NCBI GenBank assembly: GCA_905235615.1
Contig: CAJOMB010000089.1
Span: forward strand, 1-6,198
Length of the DNA: 6,198 bases
Direction: 5' to 3'
From: an uncultured Bacteroidales bacterium
GTDB lineage: Bacteria > Bacteroidota > Bacteroidia > Bacteroidales > UBA932
In this document: positions 1 through 6,070 of the stretch, in pieces
Layout: every line of letters starts with the position of its first letter
How positions within the stretch are numbered: the stretch's first letter is position 1
Program-made: the position numbers and the translations under genes
Notes under the pieces: model-generated
What the model was told of the DNA's origin: nothing
Seen by the model: only the letters and a program-made list of their open reading frames with translations
Database searches by the model: none

Positions 1-10
1 CATTTCTGAT

Positions 11-18
11 TATCTTTG
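11..18 (+). promoter_or_regulatory. Bacteroidetes-type promoter -7 box of the phosphate cotransporter gene
   Basis: TATCTTTG fits the TAnnTTTG -7 consensus of the Bacteroidetes primary sigma factor exactly. The matching -33 element would lie before the window starts, so only half of the promoter can be seen. The box ends one base before the ATG at 20. A transcript would start a few bases after the box, so this promoter favours the in-frame ATG at 38 as the true start. Confidence 0.65.
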
Positions 19-37
19 TATGCGAAAAAATACGCCA

Positions 38-1705
38 ATGCTTATAATTCTGAAACTCCTGGGCTCCATCGCCCTCCTGATATACGGAATGAAGGTCATG
101 AGCGAGGCCCTGCAGAAGATGGCAGGCCCGCAGCTGCGGCACATGCTGGGTGCCATGACCACCAACCGTTTCACCGGAGTCGCCACGGGTGCGCTGGTCA
201 CCGTTGCGGTCCAGTCATCGGCCGCCACCACCGTCATGACGGTGTCCTTTGTGAATGCCGCCCTCCTTACCCTCTCACAGGCCATTTCCATCATCATGGG
301 TGCCAACATAGGCACCACCATGAGCGCCTGGATCATGAGCGCCGGCTTCTCCTTCAATGTAATGGATGTGGTGTGGCCCGTTTTCCTGGTGGGCATCATC
401 CTCATCCAGACGGGGAAACACCGCTATGCGGGAGACTTCCTCTTCGGCCTGTCCTTCCTGCTCTTTGCCTTAGGCATGCTCAAACAGACGGGAACGGAGA
501 TGGACCTGGCCAACAACCCGGCGGTGATGAACTTCTTCTCCAGCTTCTCCACCAACTATGGCACCATCCTGCTGTTCCTCCTGATAGGCTCCATCCTCAC
601 GGCCATGGTGCAGTCATCGGCCGCCCTCATGGCCATCACCATGGTACTTTGCTCTACCGGCGCCATTTCCATCTACCAGGGCATTGCACTGGTGATGGGT
701 GAGAACATAGGAACCACCGTCACGGCCAACCTGGCCGCCCTCGGTGCCAATGTGCAGGCCCGCCGCACAGCGCTGGCCCACCTGGTGTTCAACGTGTTCG
801 GCGTCATCTGGGTGCTCATCCTCTTCTTCCCCTTCGTCACCTTCGTGTGCGGCCTGGTGGGCCTGGACCCCACGGCCGAAAGCCAGAGCCCGGTGCAGCT
901 TTCCTTTGCCTTAGCGGCCTTCCATACGGCTTTCAACGTGATTAACACCGCCGTGCTCATCTGGTTCATTCCCCAGATTGAGAAGCTGGTGTGTTTCCTC
1001 ATCCAGCCGTCCAAGGAAGAACGGGAAGACAGCTTCAGCCTCAAGTATATCCGCGGCGGTATCATGAAGACCCCGGAAATCTCCCTCCTGCAGGCTCAGA
1101 AAGAAATTTCCATGTTCGGGCAGCACATGCAGCAGATGATAGGCTTAGTGAAAGAACTGGCCCAGACCACGGAGGCCGATGCCTTCTCAAAACTCTTCGA
1201 GCGCATCCGCAAGTACGAAGACTTCTCTGACCAGATGGAAAACGAAATTGGCCGATACCTGGAGGAAGTGGGGCAGGCCCACCTCTCCGACGATTCCAAG
1301 GCCAAACTCAGCGGTATGCTCCGCCAGATCGGGGAGTTGGAATCCATCGGCGACAGCGGTTTCAACCTGGGCCGCATCCTGCAGCGCAAACAGGACAACA
1401 AGATCGAGTTCTCCGAAACCCAGACCAAGGGCGTCGTCGAGATGCACAAGCTGGTGGATGCCGCCATGACCCGCATGAACCAGATACTGGACGGCCGCAA
1501 GGAAGACTTCGACATCGGCCTGTCCGCCTCCTACGAGGAGAGCATCAACGACCTCCGCGGCAAGCTCAAGCAGCAGAACATCCAGGACCTGGACAATCAG
1601 GTCTATACCTACGACAACGGCACCGTCTTCATGGACCTGGTGAACGAGTACGAAAAGGTGGGAGACTACGTCCTCAACGTGGCCGAAGCCCGTCTGGGGC
1701 TGTAG
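38..1705 (+). CDS. Na+/phosphate cotransporter family protein with C-terminal PhoU-like domain
   Basis: This is an inner-membrane Na+-coupled phosphate transporter of the NptA/YjbB (PNaS) family, 555 aa from this start and close to the usual length for the PhoU-fused form. The two inverted transport repeats characteristic of the family are visible: QSSAATT (about 59-65) with GANIGTT (88-94), and QSSAAL (192-197) with GENIGTT (221-227). A conserved FHTAFN follows at 295-300. Hydrophobic segments fill residues 1-320. The rest is soluble and helical, with the PhoU-type signatures ELESIGDS (about 433-440) and YEKVGDY (538-544). The family moves phosphate with sodium, and direction (uptake or efflux) cannot be read from sequence. 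An in-frame ATG at 20 would add six residues, but it abuts the -7 box at 11-18 and so probably lies upstream of the transcript start. The gene is monocistronic and ends just before a strong hairpin. The family call is secure; the start is less so. Confidence 0.93.
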   Translation: MLIILKLLGSIALLIYGMKVMSEALQKMAGPQLRHMLGAMTTNRFTGVATGALVTVAVQSSAATTVMTVSFVNAALLTLSQAISIIMGANIGTTMSAWIMSAGFSFNVMDVVWPVFLVGIILIQTGKHRYAGDFLFGLSFLLFALGMLKQTGTEMDLANNPAVMNFFSSFSTNYGTILLFLLIGSILTAMVQSSAALMAITMVLCSTGAISIYQGIALVMGENIGTTVTANLAALGANVQARRTALAHLVFNVFGVIWVLILFFPFVTFVCGLVGLDPTAESQSPVQLSFALAAFHTAFNVINTAVLIWFIPQIEKLVCFLIQPSKEEREDSFSLKYIRGGIMKTPEISLLQAQKEISMFGQHMQQMIGLVKELAQTTEADAFSKLFERIRKYEDFSDQMENEIGRYLEEVGQAHLSDDSKAKLSGMLRQIGELESIGDSGFNLGRILQRKQDNKIEFSETQTKGVVEMHKLVDAAMTRMNQILDGRKEDFDIGLSASYEESINDLRGKLKQQNIQDLDNQVYTYDNGTVFMDLVNEYEKVGDYVLNVAEARLGL

Positions 1706-1722
1706 GTTCCGCCACATATACA

Positions 1723-1757
1723 AAAGCGGCCGGCTCCGGAAAAGAGTCGGCCGCTTT
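1723..1757. terminator. Bidirectional hairpin terminator between convergent genes
   Basis: A 14-bp stem with one G-U wobble pairs 1723-1736 with 1744-1757 around a 7-nt loop (CGGAAAA). It is very GC-rich in the middle, and its AAA/TTT ends give a short T-run on either strand. It sits 17 nt after the stop of the phosphate transporter and 19 nt after the stop of the converging small gene, as expected for a shared terminator. The T-tract is short on both sides, so termination efficiency is uncertain. Confidence 0.85.
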
Positions 1758-1776
1758 GTTTATCCTTCGGCGCGGA

Positions 1777-2061
1777 TTACTTGCCCAAACCCTTCTTGAC
1801 GGCAGCGGAGAGCTTGTCGTAAAGGGCGTCCGTTTTCTCCAAAAGTTCTTTGCTGATGCCGGCATAGTAGGCCTTGGCACCCTCCTTGGGGGCGGCCACC
1901 ACCTTGTCACGAAGCTCGTTGTAAAGATCTACCGCCTCGTCGATGAGGCCGGCAATTTCGTCGGCGTTCTTTCCGGGATTCACGCTCAGGAACAGGGTGC
2001 AATCGTCCACGAAGGAACCGATCACATACTGAATGTCTTTTTTGATGTCTCTAAGATTCAT
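1777..2061 (-). CDS. Conserved-looking small hypothetical protein, 94 aa
   Basis: I do not recognise a named domain. The protein is 94 aa with no signal peptide and no membrane segment, so it is probably cytoplasmic. Its composition suggests three helices: residues 1-25 (with a single Cys21), about 32-57 and 62-90. They are separated by short turns at NPGK (28-31) and APKEG (57-61), and the C-terminus is lysine-rich. It resembles small helical hypothetical proteins I recall from Bacteroidales, but I cannot name a family. It is credible as a gene because it has its own -7 box 23 nt upstream, an A-rich start region typical of the phylum, and a terminator right after its stop. The frame on the opposite strand (1756-2106) lacks any comparable signal. 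It appears to be transcribed independently of the tlpA-like gene upstream. Confidence 0.8.
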   Translation of the reverse strand: MNLRDIKKDIQYVIGSFVDDCTLFLSVNPGKNADEIAGLIDEAVDLYNELRDKVVAAPKEGAKAYYAGISKELLEKTDALYDKLSAAVKKGLGK

Positions 2062-2084
2062 ATCTTTTGCGAATTAATTCTTTG

Positions 2085-2092
2085 CAAAGATA
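2085..2092 (-). promoter_or_regulatory. Promoter -7 box for the 94-aa hypothetical gene
   Basis: Read on the minus strand this is TATCTTTG, an exact TAnnTTTG match, ending 23 nt before the ATG at 2061. A TTG lies 22 nt further upstream, which is within the accepted spacing for a Bacteroidetes -33 element. The box starts only one base after the TGA of the upstream tlpA-like gene, so the -33 region is inside that gene's 3' end. Confidence 0.65.
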
Positions 2093-2093
2093 G

Positions 2094-2615
2094 TCATTTT
2101 TCTTGAATATCGGCCAACAAGGCTTCCACCTTGTCCTGCATCACGGTGGCAAGGAGGATTTGCCCGTCCGGGCCTATCACATACTTGGTGGGAATCCACT
2201 GGATGTGGTAGGCCGCGGCGATGGCGCTGTCCTTGCGCTTCTTGAACTCCGAAAGCTGAAGCCAGGTGATGCCCTGCTCCTTCACATAGGAGCTCAGGGC
2301 GGCAGGGTCCGTATCAAAGGAAACGCCTACCAGCACCACATCCTTGCGGCCCTTGAGCTTCTCCTGAAGGGCCAGCAACTGCGGCATTTCCTCCCGGCAG
2401 TCCGGGCACCAGGTAGCCCAGAAGTCCAGGATAAGCGTCTTTCCTTTGAAATCCTTGAGTGTGTAGGTTTTACCGTCCGTCCCACGGATGGAGAAATCCG
2501 GGGCGGGCCCTTCTTTCAACAAACCGGCGGCATACCGGGCGTCCAGATCCTGGGCTCCGAGAGAAAAGGCGCCCATGAGCAGGGCGGCCAACAAAGCGAA
2601 AAGTCTGAATTTCAT
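2094..2615 (-). CDS. TlpA-like secreted thiol-disulfide oxidoreductase (thioredoxin fold)
   Basis: This is a 173-aa periplasmic protein of the TlpA/ResA/AhpC-TSA type. Residues 1-21 form a signal peptide: a basic MKFR start, a hydrophobic core, and probable cleavage after Ala21. The mature part has the usual entry GPAPDF (36-41), then the redox site WCPDC (69-73; Cys70 and Cys73) and the cis-proline region WIPTKY (140-145; Pro142) near the active site. Such proteins reduce or shuffle disulfides in envelope proteins or apocytochromes; the partner is not visible here. The ATG lies 4 nt downstream of the radA stop, so it is almost certainly cotranscribed with radA, although the two have no obvious functional link. 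No Shine-Dalgarno sequence precedes it, only an A/T-rich stretch. The TGA stop is next to the promoter of the following gene. Confidence 0.92.
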   Translation of the reverse strand: MKFRLFALLAALLMGAFSLGAQDLDARYAAGLLKEGPAPDFSIRGTDGKTYTLKDFKGKTLILDFWATWCPDCREEMPQLLALQEKLKGRKDVVLVGVSFDTDPAALSSYVKEQGITWLQLSEFKKRKDSAIAAAYHIQWIPTKYVIGPDGQILLATVMQDKVEALLADIQEK

Positions 2616-2619
2616 AATC

Positions 2620-3987
2620 TTATTTGAATAAAGCCCTTACCAGGGCCGGGATATCGGCCACTTTCACCACTTCAATGCCTTCGGGCTTCTGGTCAAAGTG
2701 CGTGTAGGAGCTTACGAAAATGCGGTTGAAGCCCAAGCGGGCAGCCTCTACGGCGCGGCGGGCGGCCTGGGACACCGGGCGGATTTCCCCGCTGAGGCCC
2801 ACCTCACCGGCAAAACAGACATCCGACGGGATGGCGTAGTCAAAGGTAGAGGACAACACGGCGCAAATCACAGCCAAGTCACAGGCAGGGTCCGTTATGC
2901 GGAGCCCGCCTGCCATGTTCAGGAACACGTCCTTCTGTCCCAGTTTGAAGCCGGCCCGGCGCTCTAAAACCGCCAGCAGCATGTTCAGGCGGCGCACGTC
3001 AAAACCCGTAGCGCTACGCTGCGCCGTTCCATAGACAGCACTGGACACCAGCGCCTGCACCTCGAAGAGGAAGGGACGGTTGCCGTCCAGCATGGCCGAT
3101 ATGGCCGTACCGCTGAGGCCCGCCTCGTGCATGGGAATGAGCATCTCGGAGGGGTTGGCCACCTCCCGGAGGCCGGAGCCCGTCATTTCGAATACCGCCA
3201 GCTCGGAAGTGGAGCCAAAGCGGTTCTTGATGCTCCTGAGCACCCTGTAAGCGCCCCGGTTCTCTCCTTCAAACTGCAACACCACGTCCACGATATGCTC
3301 CAGTATCTTGGGGCCGGCAATGGTGCCTTCCTTGGTAATATGGCCTATCAGAATGACCGGCACACCCGTGCTCTTGGCAAAACGCAGCAATTGGGCCGCC
3401 ACCTCCTTGATCTGGCTGACGGAGCCGGCCGTGGAGTCTATATGCTGACAGAACATCGTCTGCACGGAGTCCACAATCATCAGGTCGGGGGCCGTCTCTT
3501 CCGCCTCCTTCAGAATGGCGGACATATCCGTCTCACTGAGGATGAGGCAGTTCTCCGATGACCCGCCCAGCCTGTCCGCCCGCATTTTCACCTGCTTCAC
3601 GCTTTCCTCACCGGTCACATAAAGTGTCTTGAGGGCCGGGCAGTGCAAGGGCAGCTGCAGCGAAAGGGTACTTTTACCAATGCCGGGCTCTCCGCCCATG
3701 AGCACCAGCGACCCCTTCACAATGCCGCCTCCAAGGAGCCGGTCCACCTCCGCGCTGCCTAAAGACACGCGGTCTTCCACTGTGGTGGATACGTCCTTCA
3801 GCCGCATGGGCTTGCGGGCGCTCCCGGAGGCCGATGTCAGAGGCGTCGCCTTGGAGCTCCCCGTCACCACCTCCCTTTCCGCCATCGTGTTCCATTCCCC
3901 GCAGGCCGGGCATCGGCCCATCCATTTGGAGTATTCATTGCCGCAGTTCGTGCAGAACCACAGCGTCTTTGTCTTTGCACTTGCCAT
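2620..3987 (-). CDS. radA: DNA repair protein RadA (Sms), branch-migration helicase
   Basis: RadA is a RecA-like ATPase that drives branch migration in homologous recombination and helps process stalled forks. At 455 aa it matches the family length. Domains in order: an N-terminal C4 zinc finger (Cys12, Cys15, Cys26, Cys29, in FCTNCG and GRCPACG); a RecA-type ATPase with Walker A GGEPGIGKST (98-107) and Walker B LMIVDS (169-174); the RadA-specific KNRFG motif (254-258); and a C-terminal Lon-protease-like domain (about 290-455) that lacks a proteolytic role in this family. Everything looks intact. The start is supported by the zinc finger beginning at once and by a -7 box 7 nt upstream. It is the first gene of a two-gene unit with the tlpA-like gene. 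The palindrome at 4033-4068 lies behind its promoter. Confidence 0.97.
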   Translation of the reverse strand: MASAKTKTLWFCTNCGNEYSKWMGRCPACGEWNTMAEREVVTGSSKATPLTSASGSARKPMRLKDVSTTVEDRVSLGSAEVDRLLGGGIVKGSLVLMGGEPGIGKSTLSLQLPLHCPALKTLYVTGEESVKQVKMRADRLGGSSENCLILSETDMSAILKEAEETAPDLMIVDSVQTMFCQHIDSTAGSVSQIKEVAAQLLRFAKSTGVPVILIGHITKEGTIAGPKILEHIVDVVLQFEGENRGAYRVLRSIKNRFGSTSELAVFEMTGSGLREVANPSEMLIPMHEAGLSGTAISAMLDGNRPFLFEVQALVSSAVYGTAQRSATGFDVRRLNMLLAVLERRAGFKLGQKDVFLNMAGGLRITDPACDLAVICAVLSSTFDYAIPSDVCFAGEVGLSGEIRPVSQAARRAVEAARLGFNRIFVSSYTHFDQKPEGIEVVKVADIPALVRALFK

Positions 3988-3994
3988 AGTGCTG

Positions 3995-4002
3995 CAAACT
4001 TA
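3995..4002 (-). promoter_or_regulatory. Promoter -7 box of radA
   Basis: On the minus strand this reads TAAGTTTG, an exact TAnnTTTG match, and 7 nt separate it from the radA ATG. The 5' leader would be only a few bases long. No good TTG-type -33 element is visible at the expected distance, only a T-rich run, so the call rests on the -7 box and its position. Confidence 0.6.
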
Positions 4003-4032
4003 CGAATTTTCTGTGGAAAAACCTCATGAAGC

Positions 4033-4068
4033 GTGTGAGGTGTCCCTAAAAACTGGGACACCTCACGC
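4033..4068 (-). repeat. Palindromic 3'-end element, copy A (possible terminator of the tsaC-ispF unit)
   Basis: A perfect 12-bp stem pairs 4035-4046 (GTGAGGTGTCCC) with 4055-4066 around an 8-nt loop. One wobble and one further pair extend it to 14 bp. On the minus strand it starts 9 nt after the ispF stop codon, and its loop is T-rich. It could end ispF transcription, but the T-run is in the loop rather than directly after the stem, so it is not a textbook terminator. A closely related sequence recurs at 6071-6104 after another gene in the same sense orientation. Besides a terminator, it could be a dispersed repeat or the remnant of an insertion-sequence end. Confidence 0.75.
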
Positions 4069-4077
4069 ACCGGGCCG

Positions 4078-4557
4078 TTATTTTCGAATGACAAGTGCCG
4101 TGGCCCAGACCTCGCAGCCTTCACATCGGCCCACGAAGCCCAGATGCTCGGTGGTGGTGGCTTTGATGGAAACGCCGTCTTCGGCCACGCCCAGAAGGGG
4201 GGCCAGGGTAGCCCGCATGGCAGCAATGTGCGGCGCCAGCTTGGGCTTCTGCAAGGCGATGGTAATGTCCACATTGCCCACTTCATAGCCCTTTTCCCGG
4301 ATGATGGCCATCACCTTCCGCAGCAGAATTTTGGAGTCCACGCCCTTCCACTCGTCGGACGTGTCGGGGAAAAGATGGCCGATATCCCCCAGCGCCAGGC
4401 AGCCCAGCAGGGCGTCGCACAGCGCATGGATGGCCACGTCGCCGTCCGAATGGGCCACGAAGCCCACTTCGGAAGGTATTTGGATGCCGCCCAGCCACAT
4501 GGGAAGGTCCGGGGCCAGGGCATGTACGTCGTACCCGTTTCCTATTCTGATATCCAT
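4078..4557 (-). CDS. ispF: 2-C-methyl-D-erythritol 2,4-cyclodiphosphate synthase IspF
   Basis: IspF cyclises CDP-ME 2-phosphate to 2-C-methyl-D-erythritol 2,4-cyclodiphosphate with release of CMP, in the non-mevalonate (MEP) isoprenoid pathway in the cytoplasm. The protein is 159 aa, normal for the family, which acts as a trimer. Visible hallmarks are RIGNGYDVH (4-12) with metal ligands Asp10 and His12, then AHSDGD (35-40) with His36, the third zinc ligand His44, LGDIGHLFPDT, and the C-terminal TTTEHLGF loop. The chosen ATG puts the family start MDIRIG at the N-terminus and lies 1 nt after the tsaC stop, implying translational coupling. An in-frame ATG at 4578 would add seven atypical residues and overlap tsaC. 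It is the second gene of a tsaC-ispF unit; the palindrome at 4033-4068 follows it. Confidence 0.96.
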   Translation of the reverse strand: MDIRIGNGYDVHALAPDLPMWLGGIQIPSEVGFVAHSDGDVAIHALCDALLGCLALGDIGHLFPDTSDEWKGVDSKILLRKVMAIIREKGYEVGNVDITIALQKPKLAPHIAAMRATLAPLLGVAEDGVSIKATTTEHLGFVGRCEGCEVWATALVIRK

Positions 4558-4558
4558 A

Positions 4559-5194
4559 CTACTTTCTGATGATTTCAATTTCTCCCTTCAGACCCACCTT
4601 GAGAATCTGCGAGGCCTTGCCGGTGCTCTGGGTATCCACGGACGGGGGCACCACAAAATCCACGGCATCTTTGATTTCCTGCGGAACGTCCGAGAAGCGC
4701 TGAGGTGTAGGCTCCCCGGAGATATTGGCCGATGTGCTCACAACGGGTCGGCCCAGCTTGTACACCAGCTGCCTGCACCAGAGGGTGGGACGCCCGGTCG
4801 GTGCCGGGGATGACGAATCCAGCGGAATGCGGATGCCCACGGAACCGTCTTCCGCCACGGTGTTGTGGGCCAGATGCCAGCGGTCACCGGGAGCGCCGGG
4901 CTCTCCGGCTTGTGCTTCCGGATAAATGATGGTCATGGGAGCGTCGTTCACCTCCACCAAGTCCACGGCGATGGACGGAATCTCACGTACATACTTGGCA
5001 ACCATATCCAGGTCAGAGGCCAGGAGCACCAGGCTCTTGGAGTCTTCCCTTTTCTTGATTTCAAAAATGCGGGCCACCGCTTCGGGATTGGTGGCATCAC
5101 AGCCCAGGCCCCACACGGTATCCGTGGGGTAAAGGATGGTTCCGCCTTCCTTCAGAACGCGGAGCGCTTCATTTAGAATCTCTTCGGATTTCAT
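4559..5194 (-). CDS. tsaC: L-threonylcarbamoyladenylate synthase (TsaC/Sua5/YrdC family)
   Basis: This enzyme makes threonylcarbamoyl-AMP from threonine, bicarbonate and ATP, the first step of the t6A37 modification of ANN-decoding tRNAs in the cytoplasm. The 211-aa YrdC domain shows YPTDTVWGLGCDA (22-34), the basic motif KKREDSKSL (48-56), PMTIIYP (86-92), AEDGSVGIRIP (114-124) and VVSTSANISG (151-160). It is the short form without a separate Sua5 C-terminal domain. Two stretches, about 93-106 (Gly/Pro-rich) and 127-138 (Ser/Pro-rich), look like extra segments relative to the compact YrdC proteins I know. The frame stays open upstream to 5326, but the extension would overlap the divergent gene and is not family-like; MKSEEIL is the sensible start. 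The proposed -7 box at 5199-5206 is only 4 nt away, so the mRNA may be leaderless. It is the first gene of the unit with ispF. Confidence 0.94.
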   Translation of the reverse strand: MKSEEILNEALRVLKEGGTILYPTDTVWGLGCDATNPEAVARIFEIKKREDSKSLVLLASDLDMVAKYVREIPSIAVDLVEVNDAPMTIIYPEAQAGEPGAPGDRWHLAHNTVAEDGSVGIRIPLDSSSPAPTGRPTLWCRQLVYKLGRPVVSTSANISGEPTPQRFSDVPQEIKDAVDFVVPPSVDTQSTGKASQILKVGLKGEIEIIRK

Positions 5195-5198
5195 AGTA

Positions 5199-5206
5199 CA
5201 AAAGTA
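5199..5206 (-). promoter_or_regulatory. Promoter -7 box of the tsaC-ispF unit
   Basis: The minus strand reads TACTTTTG, an exact TAnnTTTG match. Only 4 nt lie between the box and the tsaC ATG, so transcription would begin at or next to the start codon. No convincing -33 TTG is visible. It is back to back with the promoter of the ThuA-like gene in a 49-bp divergent intergenic region. Confidence 0.55.
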
Positions 5207-5227
5207 GACATTTTTCCATAAAATCGC

Positions 5228-5235
5228 TACCTTTG
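5228..5235 (+). promoter_or_regulatory. Promoter -7 box of the ThuA-like lipoprotein gene
   Basis: TACCTTTG matches TAnnTTTG exactly and ends 8 nt before the ATG at 5244, predicting a leader of only a few bases. A T-run (5211-5215) lies 12 nt upstream, but no clear TTG -33 element is visible. The box overlaps the upstream region of the divergent tsaC promoter, so the two could interfere with each other. Confidence 0.55.
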
Positions 5236-5243
5236 GTCTCAAT

Positions 5244-6059
5244 ATGAAAAAACCGCTTCTTTTCTTTCTCCTGAGCCTGTTACTGCTCGCCTGCGGGCAA
5301 AACAGCCGACGATTTGTTTCCGCCACCGCCGTGCGTCCGGCCAGCTACGCCGACGCAGAACCGCGTTTCAAGGCCCTTCTCTACTATTCCGACGCCGTGG
5401 AGGAGGCGCACAGGCAGTTTTCACACCAGGCCATCGACTTCTTTAGGAAGCTCACCGTGGGGGATGGCTGGATATTGGAGGCCGATACCACCCTCACCGG
5501 CAAAGGCGACCTCTCCCGGTACGATGTCATCATCATGCCGGACGTGGCACCGGGCAGCCCCTCCGAGCGGGCCTGCTTTGAGACCTATATGGAGAACGGA
5601 GGCGGCTGGCTGGGTTTCCACGCCGCCGGCTACAACGACCTTTCCACCGACTGGGAGTGGTTCCGGCGTTTCCTGGGCGGTGTCCGCTTCCTCTGCAACA
5701 CCTGGCCCCCGCAGCCTGCCCTGGTGGAAGTGGAAGGACATGCCATCTCCCGCAACCTGCCGACGGAGTTCGTGTGTCCCGCCAGTGAATTCTACCAGTG
5801 GCAGCCGGACCCCAGACAGAACCCGGACATTGAAATCATCGCCTCACTCTCTCCCAAGAACTTCCCCATGGGCCTCAAGGACGTGGTCTTCGGCGGAGAC
5901 TTCCCCGTGGTATGGACCAATACCCGCTACCGGATGGTGTATATCAACATGGGGCATGGGGACGAATGTTTTTCGGACGCCACGCAGAACCTGCTTTTCG
6001 TGAACGCCCTCCGCTGGGTGGTAAGCAGTGCGCCCTCCGGAAATCCCTTCGAGCGATAA
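5244..6059 (+). CDS. ThuA-like domain lipoprotein
   Basis: The protein is 271 aa. It begins with a lipoprotein signal peptide (MKKPLLFFLLSLLLLAC) whose lipobox LLAC gives acylated Cys17, so the mature protein should be membrane-anchored in the cell envelope. The rest matches the ThuA-like fold (trehalose utilisation/class I glutamine amidotransferase-like superfamily). Seen features are the opening beta strand FKALLYYS (42-49), YDVIIMPD (93-100), GGGWLGFHAAGY (119-130), GHAISRNLPTEF (165-176), SEFYQW (181-186), and the terminal PVVWTN...INMGHG...ALRWV (221-259). In Bacteroidetes such proteins are often associated with sugar or glycoside metabolism, but the biochemical activity of the family is poorly defined, and no sugar genes adjoin it here. 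No nucleophilic cysteine typical of true amidotransferases is apparent at the expected position, so it may be a binding or non-amidotransferase form. It has its own promoter, divergent from tsaC. Confidence 0.88.
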   Translation: MKKPLLFFLLSLLLLACGQNSRRFVSATAVRPASYADAEPRFKALLYYSDAVEEAHRQFSHQAIDFFRKLTVGDGWILEADTTLTGKGDLSRYDVIIMPDVAPGSPSERACFETYMENGGGWLGFHAAGYNDLSTDWEWFRRFLGGVRFLCNTWPPQPALVEVEGHAISRNLPTEFVCPASEFYQWQPDPRQNPDIEIIASLSPKNFPMGLKDVVFGGDFPVVWTNTRYRMVYINMGHGDECFSDATQNLLFVNALRWVVSSAPSGNPFER

Positions 6060-6070
6060 CAGCCCCGGAT

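Noticed and set aside
16..702. Long open frames overlapping the phosphate transporter on both strands (for example 16-702 plus, 1187-1723 minus)
   Set aside because: They are products of GC-rich coding sequence: His/Pro/Arg-rich or low-complexity translations with no family motifs, opposite or out of frame with a clear gene.
4022..4040. CCTCA/TGAGG pairing beside copy A as an attenuator-like alternative structure
   Set aside because: The five-base pairing is too short compared with the 12-bp stem it would compete with, and no leader peptide or ligand-binding structure is visible.
3629..4288. 219-aa plus-strand frame spanning the radA start, the intergenic region and ispF
   Set aside because: It runs antisense to two secure genes and through the palindrome and radA promoter, and shows no recognisable domain.
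4558..4578. In-frame upstream ATG for ispF at 4578 overlapping the end of tsaC
   Set aside because: It adds seven residues (MKSSESS) before the normal IspF start MDIRIG; the ATG at 4557 fits family length and a 1-nt gap from tsaC.
5195..5326. 44-residue N-terminal extension of the TsaC-like protein
   Set aside because: The extension is antisense to the ThuA-like signal peptide, crosses both promoters and does not resemble a YrdC N-terminus.
5314..6003. 229-aa plus-strand frame inside the ThuA-like gene
   Set aside because: It is a Pro/Ser/Thr/Arg-rich out-of-frame translation of a well-supported gene.
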